DNA of 44,475 bases from a bacterium (GTDB lineage: Bacteria > Sysuimicrobiota > Sysuimicrobiia > Sysuimicrobiales > Humicultoraceae): positions 1 to 44,475 of the forward strand of contig JASEHJ010000003.1 of the NCBI GenBank assembly GCA_030018905.1, given 5' to 3'. The position numbers were made by a program, and so were the translations under genes. The notes beneath the pieces are model-generated. The model was not told the DNA's origin and made no database searches. It saw only the letters and a program-made list of their open reading frames with translations. Numbering within the stretch: position 1 is the first letter of the stretch; each line of letters starts with the position of its first letter. This document shows positions 17,509-25,336 of the stretch, one piece after another.

Positions 17509-19860
17509 TCAGCGGCCCTGCTGATCGGCGGCCGGATCGGTCACGGTCACGGTACGTGAGGCCCGCGATCCGTTCAATCCGACGGCCGTAATTGTTATCA
17601 CGTACTGCGTGCCAGGCGCCCGGTAGGATGGCCGGAAATCATAGGCGAATCGGCCCGCGGCGCCGGACTGCATCGAGACCTCGGCTGCCCTGGCGCCTCC
17701 ACCCGCACCCTCGGCGGTCACAACGATCGTCACCATGGCTCCGGGCGCGGTGGAGCCCTCGATGGTGAAGGGCGGCGTCAGCAGCGCGCCGTCGGCAGGA
17801 GCACTCACGGCCAGCGGCGTGGGCTCAGCACTCCCTCCGGCCGGCTGGCCAACGGTGAGGTCGTACCGCGTGGGCGCCGCGGATCGGGTGAACACCTCGC
17901 GCCTGGGGTGAGGACAGGCAGGCGTCGCCAGTTGCCAGGTTCCTGCGCAGACGGTGGTCACGACGACGCCCTCGGGAGGCGCCCAGTCGCCGGGTGGTTG
18001 CTGGGAAGTGGCCTCCCGCATGAACGCGGCCCAGATCTCGGACGGCACCATGCCGCCTACCACCCTGCGCATGGGCGTGTTGTCGTCGTTGCCGACCCAC
18101 ACAGTGGTCGCGAGGTGTGGGGTGTAGCCCACGAACCAGGCGTTGCGGTAGTCGTCGGTCGTCCCGGTCTTGCCCGCGGCCGGACGGCCGATCCCGGCGG
18201 CGACACCGGTCCCGCGCTCGATCACGCCCTTGAGGAGGTCGGTAATCACGTAGGCGACCTCAGGCGATAGGCCCACCTGACGCCGGGGTCGGTGCTCTTC
18301 CAGCACCTTGCCGCGGGAGTCGGTAACCTTCAGGATCGCCAGCGGCTGCGCGCGCAGGCCGCCGCTGGCCAGCGTGGCAGCCGCGGTCGTCATCTCCAGC
18401 GGGGTCACGTCGGCCGATCCCAGCGCCAGGGACAAGTGGGGCTGCAGCGGGCTCTCGATCCCCATCGCCCGGGCGGTCTCGATGACCCGTTCCGGGCCCA
18501 GCTCAACTAGCATGCGCGCCGCGGGTATGTTTATCGATCGCTCGAGCGCCCGCCGCAGCGTCACGGGCCCGGAGTACTTGCCGTCGTAGTTCTTGGGCGT
18601 CCAGTCCGGGGCGCCGCGGATCTTGTAGGTGATCGGCTCGTCTTCGAGGATGCGGGTAGGCGGTATTCCCTGAGCGATGGCCGTGGAATAGACGAAGATC
18701 TTGAACGCCGAGCCAGGCTGGCGGCGGGCCTGCCAGGCGCGGTTGAACTGGCTGGTGGCGAAGTCCACCCCGCCGATCATGGCGCGGATCGCGCCGGTCT
18801 GAGGATCCATGGACACAAGCGCTGCCTGGCCGACGTTCAGCTTGCGGCGCGCCGCGCCGGCGATTCCGGCGCGCACCGCCTTCTCTGCCGCAGCCTGCAT
18901 CTTGGGATCCAGCGTGGTGTGTACCTGGAGCCCTCCGCTGTAGACCAGATCCTCGCCGTAGGTCTCAAGCAGGCGCGCCAGGATCATCGAGACAAAGTAG
19001 GGCGCGCGCATGCCGACCAGGCCGGCGTTGGACGGCGGGGCCAGCACGATCCGGGCGCTGCGCGCCGCGGCGGCCTCCTGCGTGCTGACGTAGCCCAGGG
19101 CCGCCATGCGCGCCAGCACAAGGGCCTGCTTCTCCCGGGCCAGCGCCAGGTTGCGGTGCGGCGAGTAGGCCGACGGCGCGCGGATCACTCCGGCCAGCAG
19201 CGCGGCCTCGGGCAGCGTCACGTCCTTGACCTGCTTGCCAAAGTAAATGCGGGCGGCCATCTCGACGCCGTAGGCGCCGTGCCCGAAGTAGACCTGGTTG
19301 AGGTAGCGCTCGAGGATCTCTTCCTTGGTCAGACGGCGCTCTATCTCGAGGGACAACAGGATCTCAGCCACCTTGCGGCTGACCAACCTTTCCTGCGAGA
19401 GGAAGAGGTTGCGCGCCAGTTGCTGCGTGATGGTGCTGCCGCCCTCCACCAGCTCGCCTTCGCGGAGGTTGCGCCACAGCGCGCGCGCGATGCCCCTGGG
19501 ATCCACGCCCCGGTGGCTGAAGAACCGTTCGTCCTCGATGGCCAGCACGGCCTGCCGGAGCACCGGCGGGATCTCTGTCAGAGGCACGATCTGCCGGTTC
19601 TCGCGAAAGAGTGAGGCGATCAGCTCGCCGTCCTGGCCGTAGATCCGTGTGGCCTGGATGGGAGGCGTGTAGAGGCGCGATACGTCGTGAATCTGCCGCC
19701 CCACGGCGACCGCCACCCCAAGCGCCACGCCGCCGCCCACCAGCAACACGAGACCCAGCAGCACGAGCAGCAGGATGATGGCAGTCCAGGAAGACCGGCG
19801 GGGCCGGGAGCGCCGCGCGCGGGTGCGACCAGAGTCAGGGAGCGGACGCTTCTGTGCCAT
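17509..19860 (-). CDS. Class A penicillin-binding protein (PBP1A-type)
   Basis: A 783-residue bifunctional peptidoglycan synthase. A basic cytoplasmic tail (1-24) and one membrane anchor (about 25-55) come first. The GT51 glycosyltransferase domain follows, with the catalytic Glu in EDERFFSHRGVD (E109) and GGSTITQQLARNLF (141-154). The transpeptidase has the nucleophile in SAFK (S384, K387), SIN (442-444) and KTG (564-566). After the transpeptidase a beta-rich Ig-like extension of about 80 residues (roughly 695-775) contains IEGSTAPGAMVTIVV and an FRPSYRAPGTQYVITITAV strand pair, perhaps for wall binding. It has its own promoter and precedes yebC by 16 nt. Confidence 0.95.
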   Translation of the reverse strand: MAQKRPLPDSGRTRARRSRPRRSSWTAIILLLVLLGLVLLVGGGVALGVAVAVGRQIHDVSRLYTPPIQATRIYGQDGELIASLFRENRQIVPLTEIPPVLRQAVLAIEDERFFSHRGVDPRGIARALWRNLREGELVEGGSTITQQLARNLFLSQERLVSRKVAEILLSLEIERRLTKEEILERYLNQVYFGHGAYGVEMAARIYFGKQVKDVTLPEAALLAGVIRAPSAYSPHRNLALAREKQALVLARMAALGYVSTQEAAAARSARIVLAPPSNAGLVGMRAPYFVSMILARLLETYGEDLVYSGGLQVHTTLDPKMQAAAEKAVRAGIAGAARRKLNVGQAALVSMDPQTGAIRAMIGGVDFATSQFNRAWQARRQPGSAFKIFVYSTAIAQGIPPTRILEDEPITYKIRGAPDWTPKNYDGKYSGPVTLRRALERSINIPAARMLVELGPERVIETARAMGIESPLQPHLSLALGSADVTPLEMTTAAATLASGGLRAQPLAILKVTDSRGKVLEEHRPRRQVGLSPEVAYVITDLLKGVIERGTGVAAGIGRPAAGKTGTTDDYRNAWFVGYTPHLATTVWVGNDDNTPMRRVVGGMVPSEIWAAFMREATSQQPPGDWAPPEGVVVTTVCAGTWQLATPACPHPRREVFTRSAAPTRYDLTVGQPAGGSAEPTPLAVSAPADGALLTPPFTIEGSTAPGAMVTIVVTAEGAGGGARAAEVSMQSGAAGRFAYDFRPSYRAPGTQYVITITAVGLNGSRASRTVTVTDPAADQQGR

Positions 19861-19896
19861 GATGAATGAGCCCGGCGGCGAGGCCGGATCCGTATC

Positions 19897-19905
19897 ATTG
19901 TAGCA
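19897..19905 (-). promoter_or_regulatory. Extended -10 promoter element upstream of the PBP gene
   Basis: On the minus strand TGC-TACAAT (19905-19897) is an extended -10 of the TGnTATAAT type, about 36 nt before the ATG at 19860. No convincing -35 lies 17 nt upstream. It falls in the 88-nt gap after the corrinoid-protein gene. Confidence 0.5.
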
Positions 19906-19948
19906 TACCCTTCAGCGCGCCCGGCCTGTAGGCTCCGCCTGGATCGGC

Positions 19949-20593
19949 TCACCGCTCAACGAAGCGACGGGCCTTCCGAACCCCGCTCACCGCATCCGTG
20001 GCGAAGTCGTCGGCCCCAATCCGCTGAGCCCAGCTCGCGGTCACGGGTGCTCCGCCGACAATGACCTTGAACCGGTCGCGGAGGCCCCGCTCCTTCAGGA
20101 TCTCGATCACCTTCTGCTGGTGGGTCATGGTCGTGGTCATCAGAGCGGAGATGCCGATGATGTCGGCGGAATGCTCGACCGCGCGCTCTACGAACAAGTG
20201 CGGCTTCACGTCAACCCCCAGGTCAATGACACGGAAGCCTGAGGCCTCCAGCATGGCAGCCACGATCTCCTTTCCTATGCTGTGAATGTCGCCCTGGATG
20301 GTGCCGATGACGAATGTACCTCCGCTGACCTGGGCAGCGCCTTCGGTGGCCAGCCTGCCCTGGATGACGGCCATCGCAGTCGACATGGCCTTGGCCGCCA
20401 TCATCAGGTTGGGCAGAAAGTACTCCCCGCGCTCAAAGCGTGCGCCTGCTTCCTCGAGGCCCTTCGCCAGCGCAAGGTTGAGGATCTGTAGAGCCGTGTG
20501 GCCCGCATCCAGGGCCTCCTGAACCAGGCCCTCAATTCCCCTGAAGCTACCGTTGCAGACCGCGTCGTGAAGTCTGGAAAGCGCCTGGCTCAA
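19949..20593 (-). CDS. Methyltransferase cognate corrinoid protein (MttC/MtbC-like)
   Basis: A 214-residue protein with an N-terminal four-helix cap (about 1-85) and a C-terminal B12-binding Rossmann domain. The cobalt-ligand motif DxHxxG is intact as GDIHSIG (D102, H104, G107), followed by the conserved SALMTTTM and VIVGGAPVT. Such proteins shuttle a methyl group from a substrate-specific methyltransferase to an acceptor. The gene directly follows an MttB-family methyltransferase, its expected partner. No reductive activase is in view. Confidence 0.93.
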   Translation of the reverse strand: MSQALSRLHDAVCNGSFRGIEGLVQEALDAGHTALQILNLALAKGLEEAGARFERGEYFLPNLMMAAKAMSTAMAVIQGRLATEGAAQVSGGTFVIGTIQGDIHSIGKEIVAAMLEASGFRVIDLGVDVKPHLFVERAVEHSADIIGISALMTTTMTHQQKVIEILKERGLRDRFKVIVGGAPVTASWAQRIGADDFATDAVSGVRKARRFVER

Positions 20594-20629
20594 GGTCTCT
20601 CTCCTCTCTTTCCATCTCTTTCCATCGGA

Positions 20630-22036
20630 TCAGGCCGCCTCGACAATTGCGTTCAGCGCCGCTTCCTGGTGATCGTCCCGGTACCGAACCGGATCAGAGG
20701 CCAGGAGGTCTCTCGCGAACTTCCGGGCCCGGTCGTGGGCCGTCTTGCGCCCATCAGCGGCCCACTCATCCCACGACCCGGGTGCACTGATCCTCCCCGG
20801 CGTCCACACGTCACCCGCGTTCAGGGCTTCCAGCGTGGCCTCCTGGATGATGAAGCTCTCGCCCTCGCCCACGACCCGCCTGAACCCTGCCAGATCGAGT
20901 GTCCCGGGCTCCACCGTCAACGCCTGAAGATGATGGCTCAGGAATGAGAAGATATCGTCGTCAACGACAGCCTGAACGAAGGATGCCACCAGCCCCCCGC
21001 CGAGCTGCCCGAGCCCGGAGATCTGGTCGGCCCCGGCCAGCATGGGGCGCAGCGTGTTGGCGGCCTTCTCCAGGCCTGCCTGAGCGTCGGATACCAGAGC
21101 CCCGGTGTCCATGCCGTACACGTTGCTCGGCAGGCCGTAGTACCTCGCCATCTGTGCCATGCAAGCTCCGGCAACACCAACATCCGGATCGGCGCCGGCC
21201 TTCGCACCGGTGCGCATGTGTGGGGTTCCGATCCTGGACGTGTGCATCAGCTTCACTTCCGGGTTAACGAGACGGGCCATCACGCCGAAAGCCAGGTTCT
21301 CAGTATTCTGCCCCAACAGAGCTCCAGCCAGGAACAGCGGGGCTCCCATGGAGCGGATGGGACACGGCAGGCCAAGAAGAGGAAGCCCGCTGACGGCCGC
21401 CACATGGATGGCTTCGCAGATGTCCGTCGGGAAGGTCATGGGGCTGATCGGTGAGATCGAAATCCTACCTATCGGCCGCTCGGGGCTGCTGACCACCCTG
21501 GACATCTCCACACACAGCTCGGCCTCCTGTGCATCCGAGACCGCGCCGAGGGAAACGGGCTTGCCGGTGTAGAGGAGCGTCGCAACCGCGGCCGCGAGCT
21601 TGGCCTTGCGCGGATGCATATCCACGGGTAGCACGAGGGGCCCTGCGTGGTGGCAGTGTGGCAACGCATCGAGCAGGCGAGCCATGTCCACCGCGTCCCT
21701 GTAGGTGGCGTCGCGCAGGTCACCGCTGTCCAGATCCACGACGACCGAAACCGATCCGAAGTTCTGCAGGTAGCATGCGGAACCGTCCAGGGTCAGGCTG
21801 CGCCCGGGATCCGTTCCTTGCAGGACCAGCGGAGCCTGGGGCCGCAACATGGTCTCCGCGACGAGTTCGCGCGGTATTCCCAGGAGTTCCGAGCCCAAAT
21901 CGCGGCACCCGTTTCGCAGCAGGATCTGGCGGACCCGGCTCTCGCCCACCTTCACCCCGGTGTTGGCCAACAACTCGAGCGTGGCTTCGTGGATTCGATG
22001 CACGCCCTCTTCGGTCAGGATTCTCAGCGTTGCCAC
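20630..22036 (-). CDS. Trimethylamine/glycine-betaine methyltransferase-like protein (MttB family, non-Pyl)
   Basis: A 468-residue TIM-barrel methyltransferase of the MttB superfamily, which moves a methyl group from a quaternary or tertiary amine to a corrinoid protein. Recognisable stretches are EEGVHRIHEATLELLANTGV at the N terminus, LQNFGSVSVVVDLDSGDLR, GAKAGADPDVGVAGACM, and the C-terminal LEALNAGDVWTPG segment. No in-frame amber codon interrupts it, so it belongs to the pyrrolysine-lacking branch that includes glycine betaine, proline betaine and carnitine demethylases; the substrate cannot be read. I start at GTG 22036 (GGAGG 9 nt before); the open frame continues upstream to 22090. 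It is followed by its corrinoid protein and preceded by a solute-binding protein. Confidence 0.88.
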   Translation of the reverse strand: MATLRILTEEGVHRIHEATLELLANTGVKVGESRVRQILLRNGCRDLGSELLGIPRELVAETMLRPQAPLVLQGTDPGRSLTLDGSACYLQNFGSVSVVVDLDSGDLRDATYRDAVDMARLLDALPHCHHAGPLVLPVDMHPRKAKLAAAVATLLYTGKPVSLGAVSDAQEAELCVEMSRVVSSPERPIGRISISPISPMTFPTDICEAIHVAAVSGLPLLGLPCPIRSMGAPLFLAGALLGQNTENLAFGVMARLVNPEVKLMHTSRIGTPHMRTGAKAGADPDVGVAGACMAQMARYYGLPSNVYGMDTGALVSDAQAGLEKAANTLRPMLAGADQISGLGQLGGGLVASFVQAVVDDDIFSFLSHHLQALTVEPGTLDLAGFRRVVGEGESFIIQEATLEALNAGDVWTPGRISAPGSWDEWAADGRKTAHDRARKFARDLLASDPVRYRDDHQEAALNAIVEAA

Positions 22037-22068
22037 CAGCTCATCCCTCCATGCCCCTCGTGCTCGCG

Positions 22069-23625
22069 CTACCGGCCAGGCTCCAGCCATGTGTTCCAGA
22101 AGTACATCGTCGGAATCCTAAGGAACCCCTTCAGTTCGGGGCGGTTTATGTGCATCACAAACCCGTCCCCGACCTTGACGGAAGGAACGTCCTTCCAGAA
22201 GAGGGCCTGCGCTCGCTGCCACATCTCCGCCCTCACCTTGGGATCTATGTGCCGGCGCATCAGGGATATGGCCGCCTGCATGTCGCGGCTCTCATACCAG
22301 CCCGCGTAGGCAGGGCTGAGGGCGAGCAGGAAGGTCGGATCGGGCACCGAGCTGAAGGTGGTGACGAAGACCTCCCATAGCTCGGGCCGTCCTCGGCGCG
22401 ACACAACCGTGGGCCAATCCATGAACTGCAGGTCTATCACGAACCCGGCGCGTTCGAGCATCGGCTTGGCGGCCGTCGCCGGATTGTCGGACCAGAATGC
22501 CCCTGCCGTTACGAGCCAGCGGATCGGCTCCCCACGGTAGCCCGCCTCAGCCAGGAGCTGGCGGGCCCGCTCGGCGTTCTTCTGGTTGTAGACCTCCTTG
22601 CCCGAATCGGTCCACAGGTAGTGCTCCCTGGGCATGAGCCCGGGGTTCAGGAGGAAGAACTGCGGGTGCCCATAGGTGACTTTCAGGATCGCCTCCATGT
22701 CGAGCGCCGCGAGAAGGGCCTGCCGGACCTTGGCATTTGTCAGGGGGCCTGTGCGCTTGTTCAGCACAAACGCCAGCCAGCTTGGTAGCGCGTCGCGTGT
22801 CGGCACAACACCCTCGGTGCGCAGGAGCCGTTCATACTGGTCGGCCGGAATCGCCTCCGCGAACTGGTACTCGTTCCGCTGGAGAGCGGCCACCCTGACC
22901 GCGGCGTCGGGAACCGGAGCAAAGACCAGCGCATCCAGATTGGCGGTCCGCCGTCCGCTCATGCCGTCCGGAGGCTCGGTCCGCGCCGCGTATCGGTCGA
23001 ACCGCTCCAGGCGCAGGTGACGGTCGGGCACGTACTCGACAAACCGGTAAGGGCCAGTGCCTATGAACCGCTTCGCCGGACTCAGACCGGCCTCGTCCGC
23101 GATCTCCTTTGGGTAGATCACGGCGGGTTGCGTCCACCAGGCGAGGTCGGTGACGAGCAGGCCATAGGGGTCCTTCAGCCTGAAAACGACGGTGTGCGCA
23201 TCGGCGGCCGTCAGGGATTCGACGTTCGCGAACATCGCGCGTGCGCGCACACCCAGGCGGCCCCATCGGGAGAGGGAGGCAACCACGTCGTCTGCGGTCA
23301 GGTCGCGGCCGTGGTGGAACGGGACGCCCTTGCGGAGGTAGATCGTGTAGATGCGCCGGTCGGGTGAGACCGTGTATCGCTCGGCCAGCATGGGCACCGG
23401 TTCCAGCTTTGTGTTGAGCGTGAACAGGGGCTCGAGCACATGGTGCATGATGAAGGCGGCCGCCGTGGTGGTGGTTGCGTGCGGATCGTAGGTGGGCGGC
23501 TCGAGCTCGAGGGCGTAGCGGAGCACTCCCCCTTTGCGTGGCTGCTGCGCCTGTGTAACCGCGACCGGAGCCAGGAGGATCGAAAGGATGACCGCAACCG
23601 CAGCCACCTTGGAGATGATTGACAT
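22069..23625 (-). CDS. Family 5 extracellular solute-binding protein
   Basis: A 518-residue secreted substrate-binding protein of the peptide/nickel/opine type (SBP_bac_5). A signal peptide (about 1-26, ending VTQAQ) precedes GGVLRYALELEPPTYDPH, then LAERYTVSPDRRIYTIYLR, TADDVVASL and FIGTGPYRFVEY, all typical family landmarks. There is no lipobox cysteine. A GGGGGG site lies before the ATG at 23625. No permease or ATPase genes adjoin it; it is the first gene of a set with the MttB-like methyltransferase and corrinoid protein, so it may deliver a methylated amine or peptide-like substrate to that pathway (inference). Confidence 0.92.
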   Translation of the reverse strand: MSIISKVAAVAVILSILLAPVAVTQAQQPRKGGVLRYALELEPPTYDPHATTTTAAAFIMHHVLEPLFTLNTKLEPVPMLAERYTVSPDRRIYTIYLRKGVPFHHGRDLTADDVVASLSRWGRLGVRARAMFANVESLTAADAHTVVFRLKDPYGLLVTDLAWWTQPAVIYPKEIADEAGLSPAKRFIGTGPYRFVEYVPDRHLRLERFDRYAARTEPPDGMSGRRTANLDALVFAPVPDAAVRVAALQRNEYQFAEAIPADQYERLLRTEGVVPTRDALPSWLAFVLNKRTGPLTNAKVRQALLAALDMEAILKVTYGHPQFFLLNPGLMPREHYLWTDSGKEVYNQKNAERARQLLAEAGYRGEPIRWLVTAGAFWSDNPATAAKPMLERAGFVIDLQFMDWPTVVSRRGRPELWEVFVTTFSSVPDPTFLLALSPAYAGWYESRDMQAAISLMRRHIDPKVRAEMWQRAQALFWKDVPSVKVGDGFVMHINRPELKGFLRIPTMYFWNTWLEPGR

Positions 23626-23949
23626 GTTTCGCCCCCCTTCAAGGTGTCCCGAGCCCAGTTGACGCTCAGGCAGTGACACCGGCGTTCATTACGCGGCTAT
23701 CCGCTCCTTTCCTGCATTCCTGGGAGAGAACGCTACTTGACCACGCACAGCACAGCCGCCAGGACCAGAACCAGGACCAAGAATCCGCGTCGCACGGAGA
23801 GCTTCCCTTCATTCTTGTCCGACCGGGGGCCCAACAAATGCGCGGGCAGTCTCGCGCCTGCCCGCCCTGGCTGCGGATCCGAAGAGCCTGAGAGGCACCA
23901 GGAAGTCGGCGCCCTTGCATGAACATGATCCTCCAGGGAGGGGGCCGCG
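23626..23949 (-). other. 324-nt leader region between divergent genes, with several hairpins
   Basis: This gap separates the solute-binding protein gene (minus) from the radical SAM gene (plus). It holds a perfect 8-bp GC hairpin (arms 23842-23849 and 23858-23865) and a second 6-bp hairpin (arms 23894-23899 and 23908-23913). The second has an A-C mismatch if read as plus-strand RNA but is fully paired, with one G-U, as minus-strand RNA. Short matches to riboswitch motifs occur but no complete aptamer. A possible 20-codon peptide lies at 23733-23795. No clear promoter was found. Confidence 0.45.
23733..23795 (-). CDS. Possible 20-aa hydrophobic leader peptide
   Basis: A GTG at 23795 with an AAGGGAAG ribosome-like site about 7 nt upstream opens a 20-codon frame: basic start (RRGF), then an uninterrupted Val/Leu/Ala run, ending VVK. 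It could be a small membrane peptide or a leader for the downstream solute-binding gene 107 nt away. It may equally be chance; no homologue is known to me. Confidence 0.22.
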   Translation of the reverse strand: MRRGFLVLVLVLAAVLCVVK

Positions 23950-25044
23950 GTGCCGGACGTTCTGCCGGTGATGCCCACATCCGCGCGTTGCCGCCTCTGC
24001 GGCGTCGAATCCGTCCTTGTCGCGCGGCAGATGCGCGTCTGTGCGGCGTGCGTCCGCGCCGACCCGGACCGGGCCCTGCCGCTGGCACAGGCCGCCCACC
24101 ACCGCGCACGCCGCCTCTTCCGTCTCCCGGAGGAGCCGCCGCGATCGGCCAGCGGAATCCCATGCACCCTGTGCGCACGGGAGTGCCGCATGGCGCCAGG
24201 GCACCGCGGCTATTGCAACCTCCGCGAGAACCGCGGGGGCCGCATGGCCGTGCTGGCCGGAGGCCCGCAGGCCGGGATCCTGCACTGGTACTACGATCCG
24301 CTGCCGACCAACTGCGTGGCCATGGAGGTCTGTGGCGAGCGCGCCACCAGGGGCAGCGATAACCTGGCGGTGTTCTACGGCGCGTGCACGTTCAACTGCC
24401 TGTTCTGTCAGAACTGGCACTACATGCAGCAGGCTGCCCGGCTCGACCCGAAGGTGAGCGCGGCGGCGCTGGCTGACGCCGCGACCGGCCGCGTGGCCTG
24501 CATCTGCTACTTCGGGGGCGACCCCACCCCGCAGCTCCCCCACGCCCTGGCGGCCTCACGGCTCGCCCGGGCGCGTCGGGGCGTGCGCATCTGCTGGGAG
24601 ACCAACGGCACGATGCACCCTGCCTTCCTCCGGCGGGTCCTGGAACTGTCGCTGGAGAGTGGGGGCACGATCAAGTTCGATCTGAAGGCCGCCAGCGAGC
24701 CGATCCACATCGCCCTGACCGGGTTCTCCAACCGGCGCACCTTCGAGAACTTCGCCGCGGCCGCGCGACGCGCGCGGGAGCGTCCCGACCCCCCGCTCGT
24801 GGCGGCCAGCACCCCGTTGGTGCCCGGTTACGTGGACGAGGAGGAGGTGGCGGCTCTGGCCGCGATGATCGCGGCGCTCGATCCAGAGATCCCCTACCGG
24901 CTGCTGGCGTTCTGCCCCAACTTCCTGATGGAGAACCTGCCCACCACCTCGCGGGCCCAGGCGGAGCGCTGCCTGACCGCCGCCCGCGGCGCCGGTCTGC
25001 GGCGCGTAGGGTTGGGCAACGTGGGGCTGATCGGCGGCTCCTAG
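23950..25044 (+). CDS. Radical SAM protein with N-terminal zinc-ribbon and Cys-rich regions
   Basis: A 364-residue enzyme starting at GTG behind GGGAGGGGG. The radical SAM cluster motif is CTFNCLFC (C146, C150, C153), followed by QNW as in PflA-type and AmmeMemoRadiSam enzymes, then YFGGDPTPQ, the SAM-contact GGE-like strand. The N terminus has a CxxC...CxxC zinc ribbon (C14, C17, C31, C34) and a second Cys set (C72, C75, C79, C89) in a segment like PCTLCARECRMAPGHRGYC, seen in the AmmeMemoRadiSam and PflX groups. It may activate a partner by radical chemistry, but the substrate is unknown; no glycyl-radical enzyme is nearby. Its TAG shares CTAG with the convergent small gene. Confidence 0.88.
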   Translation: MPDVLPVMPTSARCRLCGVESVLVARQMRVCAACVRADPDRALPLAQAAHHRARRLFRLPEEPPRSASGIPCTLCARECRMAPGHRGYCNLRENRGGRMAVLAGGPQAGILHWYYDPLPTNCVAMEVCGERATRGSDNLAVFYGACTFNCLFCQNWHYMQQAARLDPKVSAAALADAATGRVACICYFGGDPTPQLPHALAASRLARARRGVRICWETNGTMHPAFLRRVLELSLESGGTIKFDLKAASEPIHIALTGFSNRRTFENFAAAARRARERPDPPLVAASTPLVPGYVDEEEVAALAAMIAALDPEIPYRLLAFCPNFLMENLPTTSRAQAERCLTAARGAGLRRVGLGNVGLIGGS

Positions 25045-25217
25045 CGAGCGGAGGCGCCCAGGCGGAGCGCCAGGGCGCCGGGATCTGCGGAGAGCGCACG
25101 AAATCGCTGCTGCTCTCGGTGCGCGACGAAGACCCGCAAGGCGGCCGAAGTATGAAGGAGGGTTGCCAGGATGATCAGCAGCCCTTTGAGCACACCGATC
25201 CACGCGCCGCTCACCAT
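25041..25217 (-). CDS. Small single-pass membrane protein (58 aa)
   Basis: I do not recognise the family. From ATG 25217 (or GTG 25214, which is better spaced from GAGGG) the frame encodes one strong membrane helix (WIGVLKGLLIILATLLHTSA) followed by a basic, helical cytoplasmic tail containing HREQQRFRALSADP. Clean amino-acid composition, a plausible ribosome site and an exact CTAG stop overlap with the radical SAM gene support it. It lies beyond the terminator of the histidine phosphatase gene, so a separate promoter would be needed; I see none clearly. Confidence 0.55.
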   Translation of the reverse strand: MVSGAWIGVLKGLLIILATLLHTSAALRVFVAHREQQRFRALSADPGALALRLGASAR

Positions 25218-25273
25218 TGCCCTCTGTTGTCGGAGGTCGTGCCCCCTGCCATCGAGAGCGGGGGGTCAGCGCG

Positions 25274-25315
25274 AAACAAAGAACAACCCCCACCCGCGTC
25301 GGAGGGAAGGGGCTT
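25274..25315 (-). terminator. Intrinsic terminator after the histidine phosphatase gene
   Basis: On the minus strand CCCC-TT-CCC, an 8-nt loop and GGG-T-GGGG form a hairpin followed by TTGTTCTTTGTTT, a T-rich tail. It begins about 22 nt beyond the phosphatase stop codon. Confidence 0.7.
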
Positions 25316-25336
25316 TGCCTGTCAATCACCGGTCAC

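Noticed and set aside
20630-22036. Possible pyrrolysine codon in the MttB homologue
   Set aside because: No in-frame TAG occurs before the terminal stop.
23886-23912. Glycine riboswitch (GCGCCGA and CUCUCAGGC on the minus strand)
   Set aside because: The AAGG-GCAA core after CGCCGA and the GGAGAG partner of CUCUC are absent.
23886-23930. TPP riboswitch (CTGAGA and TGAAC-TGATC on the plus strand)
   Set aside because: The essential downstream half with the TAAT and GCG-AGGGA segments is missing, so no complete aptamer can be drawn.
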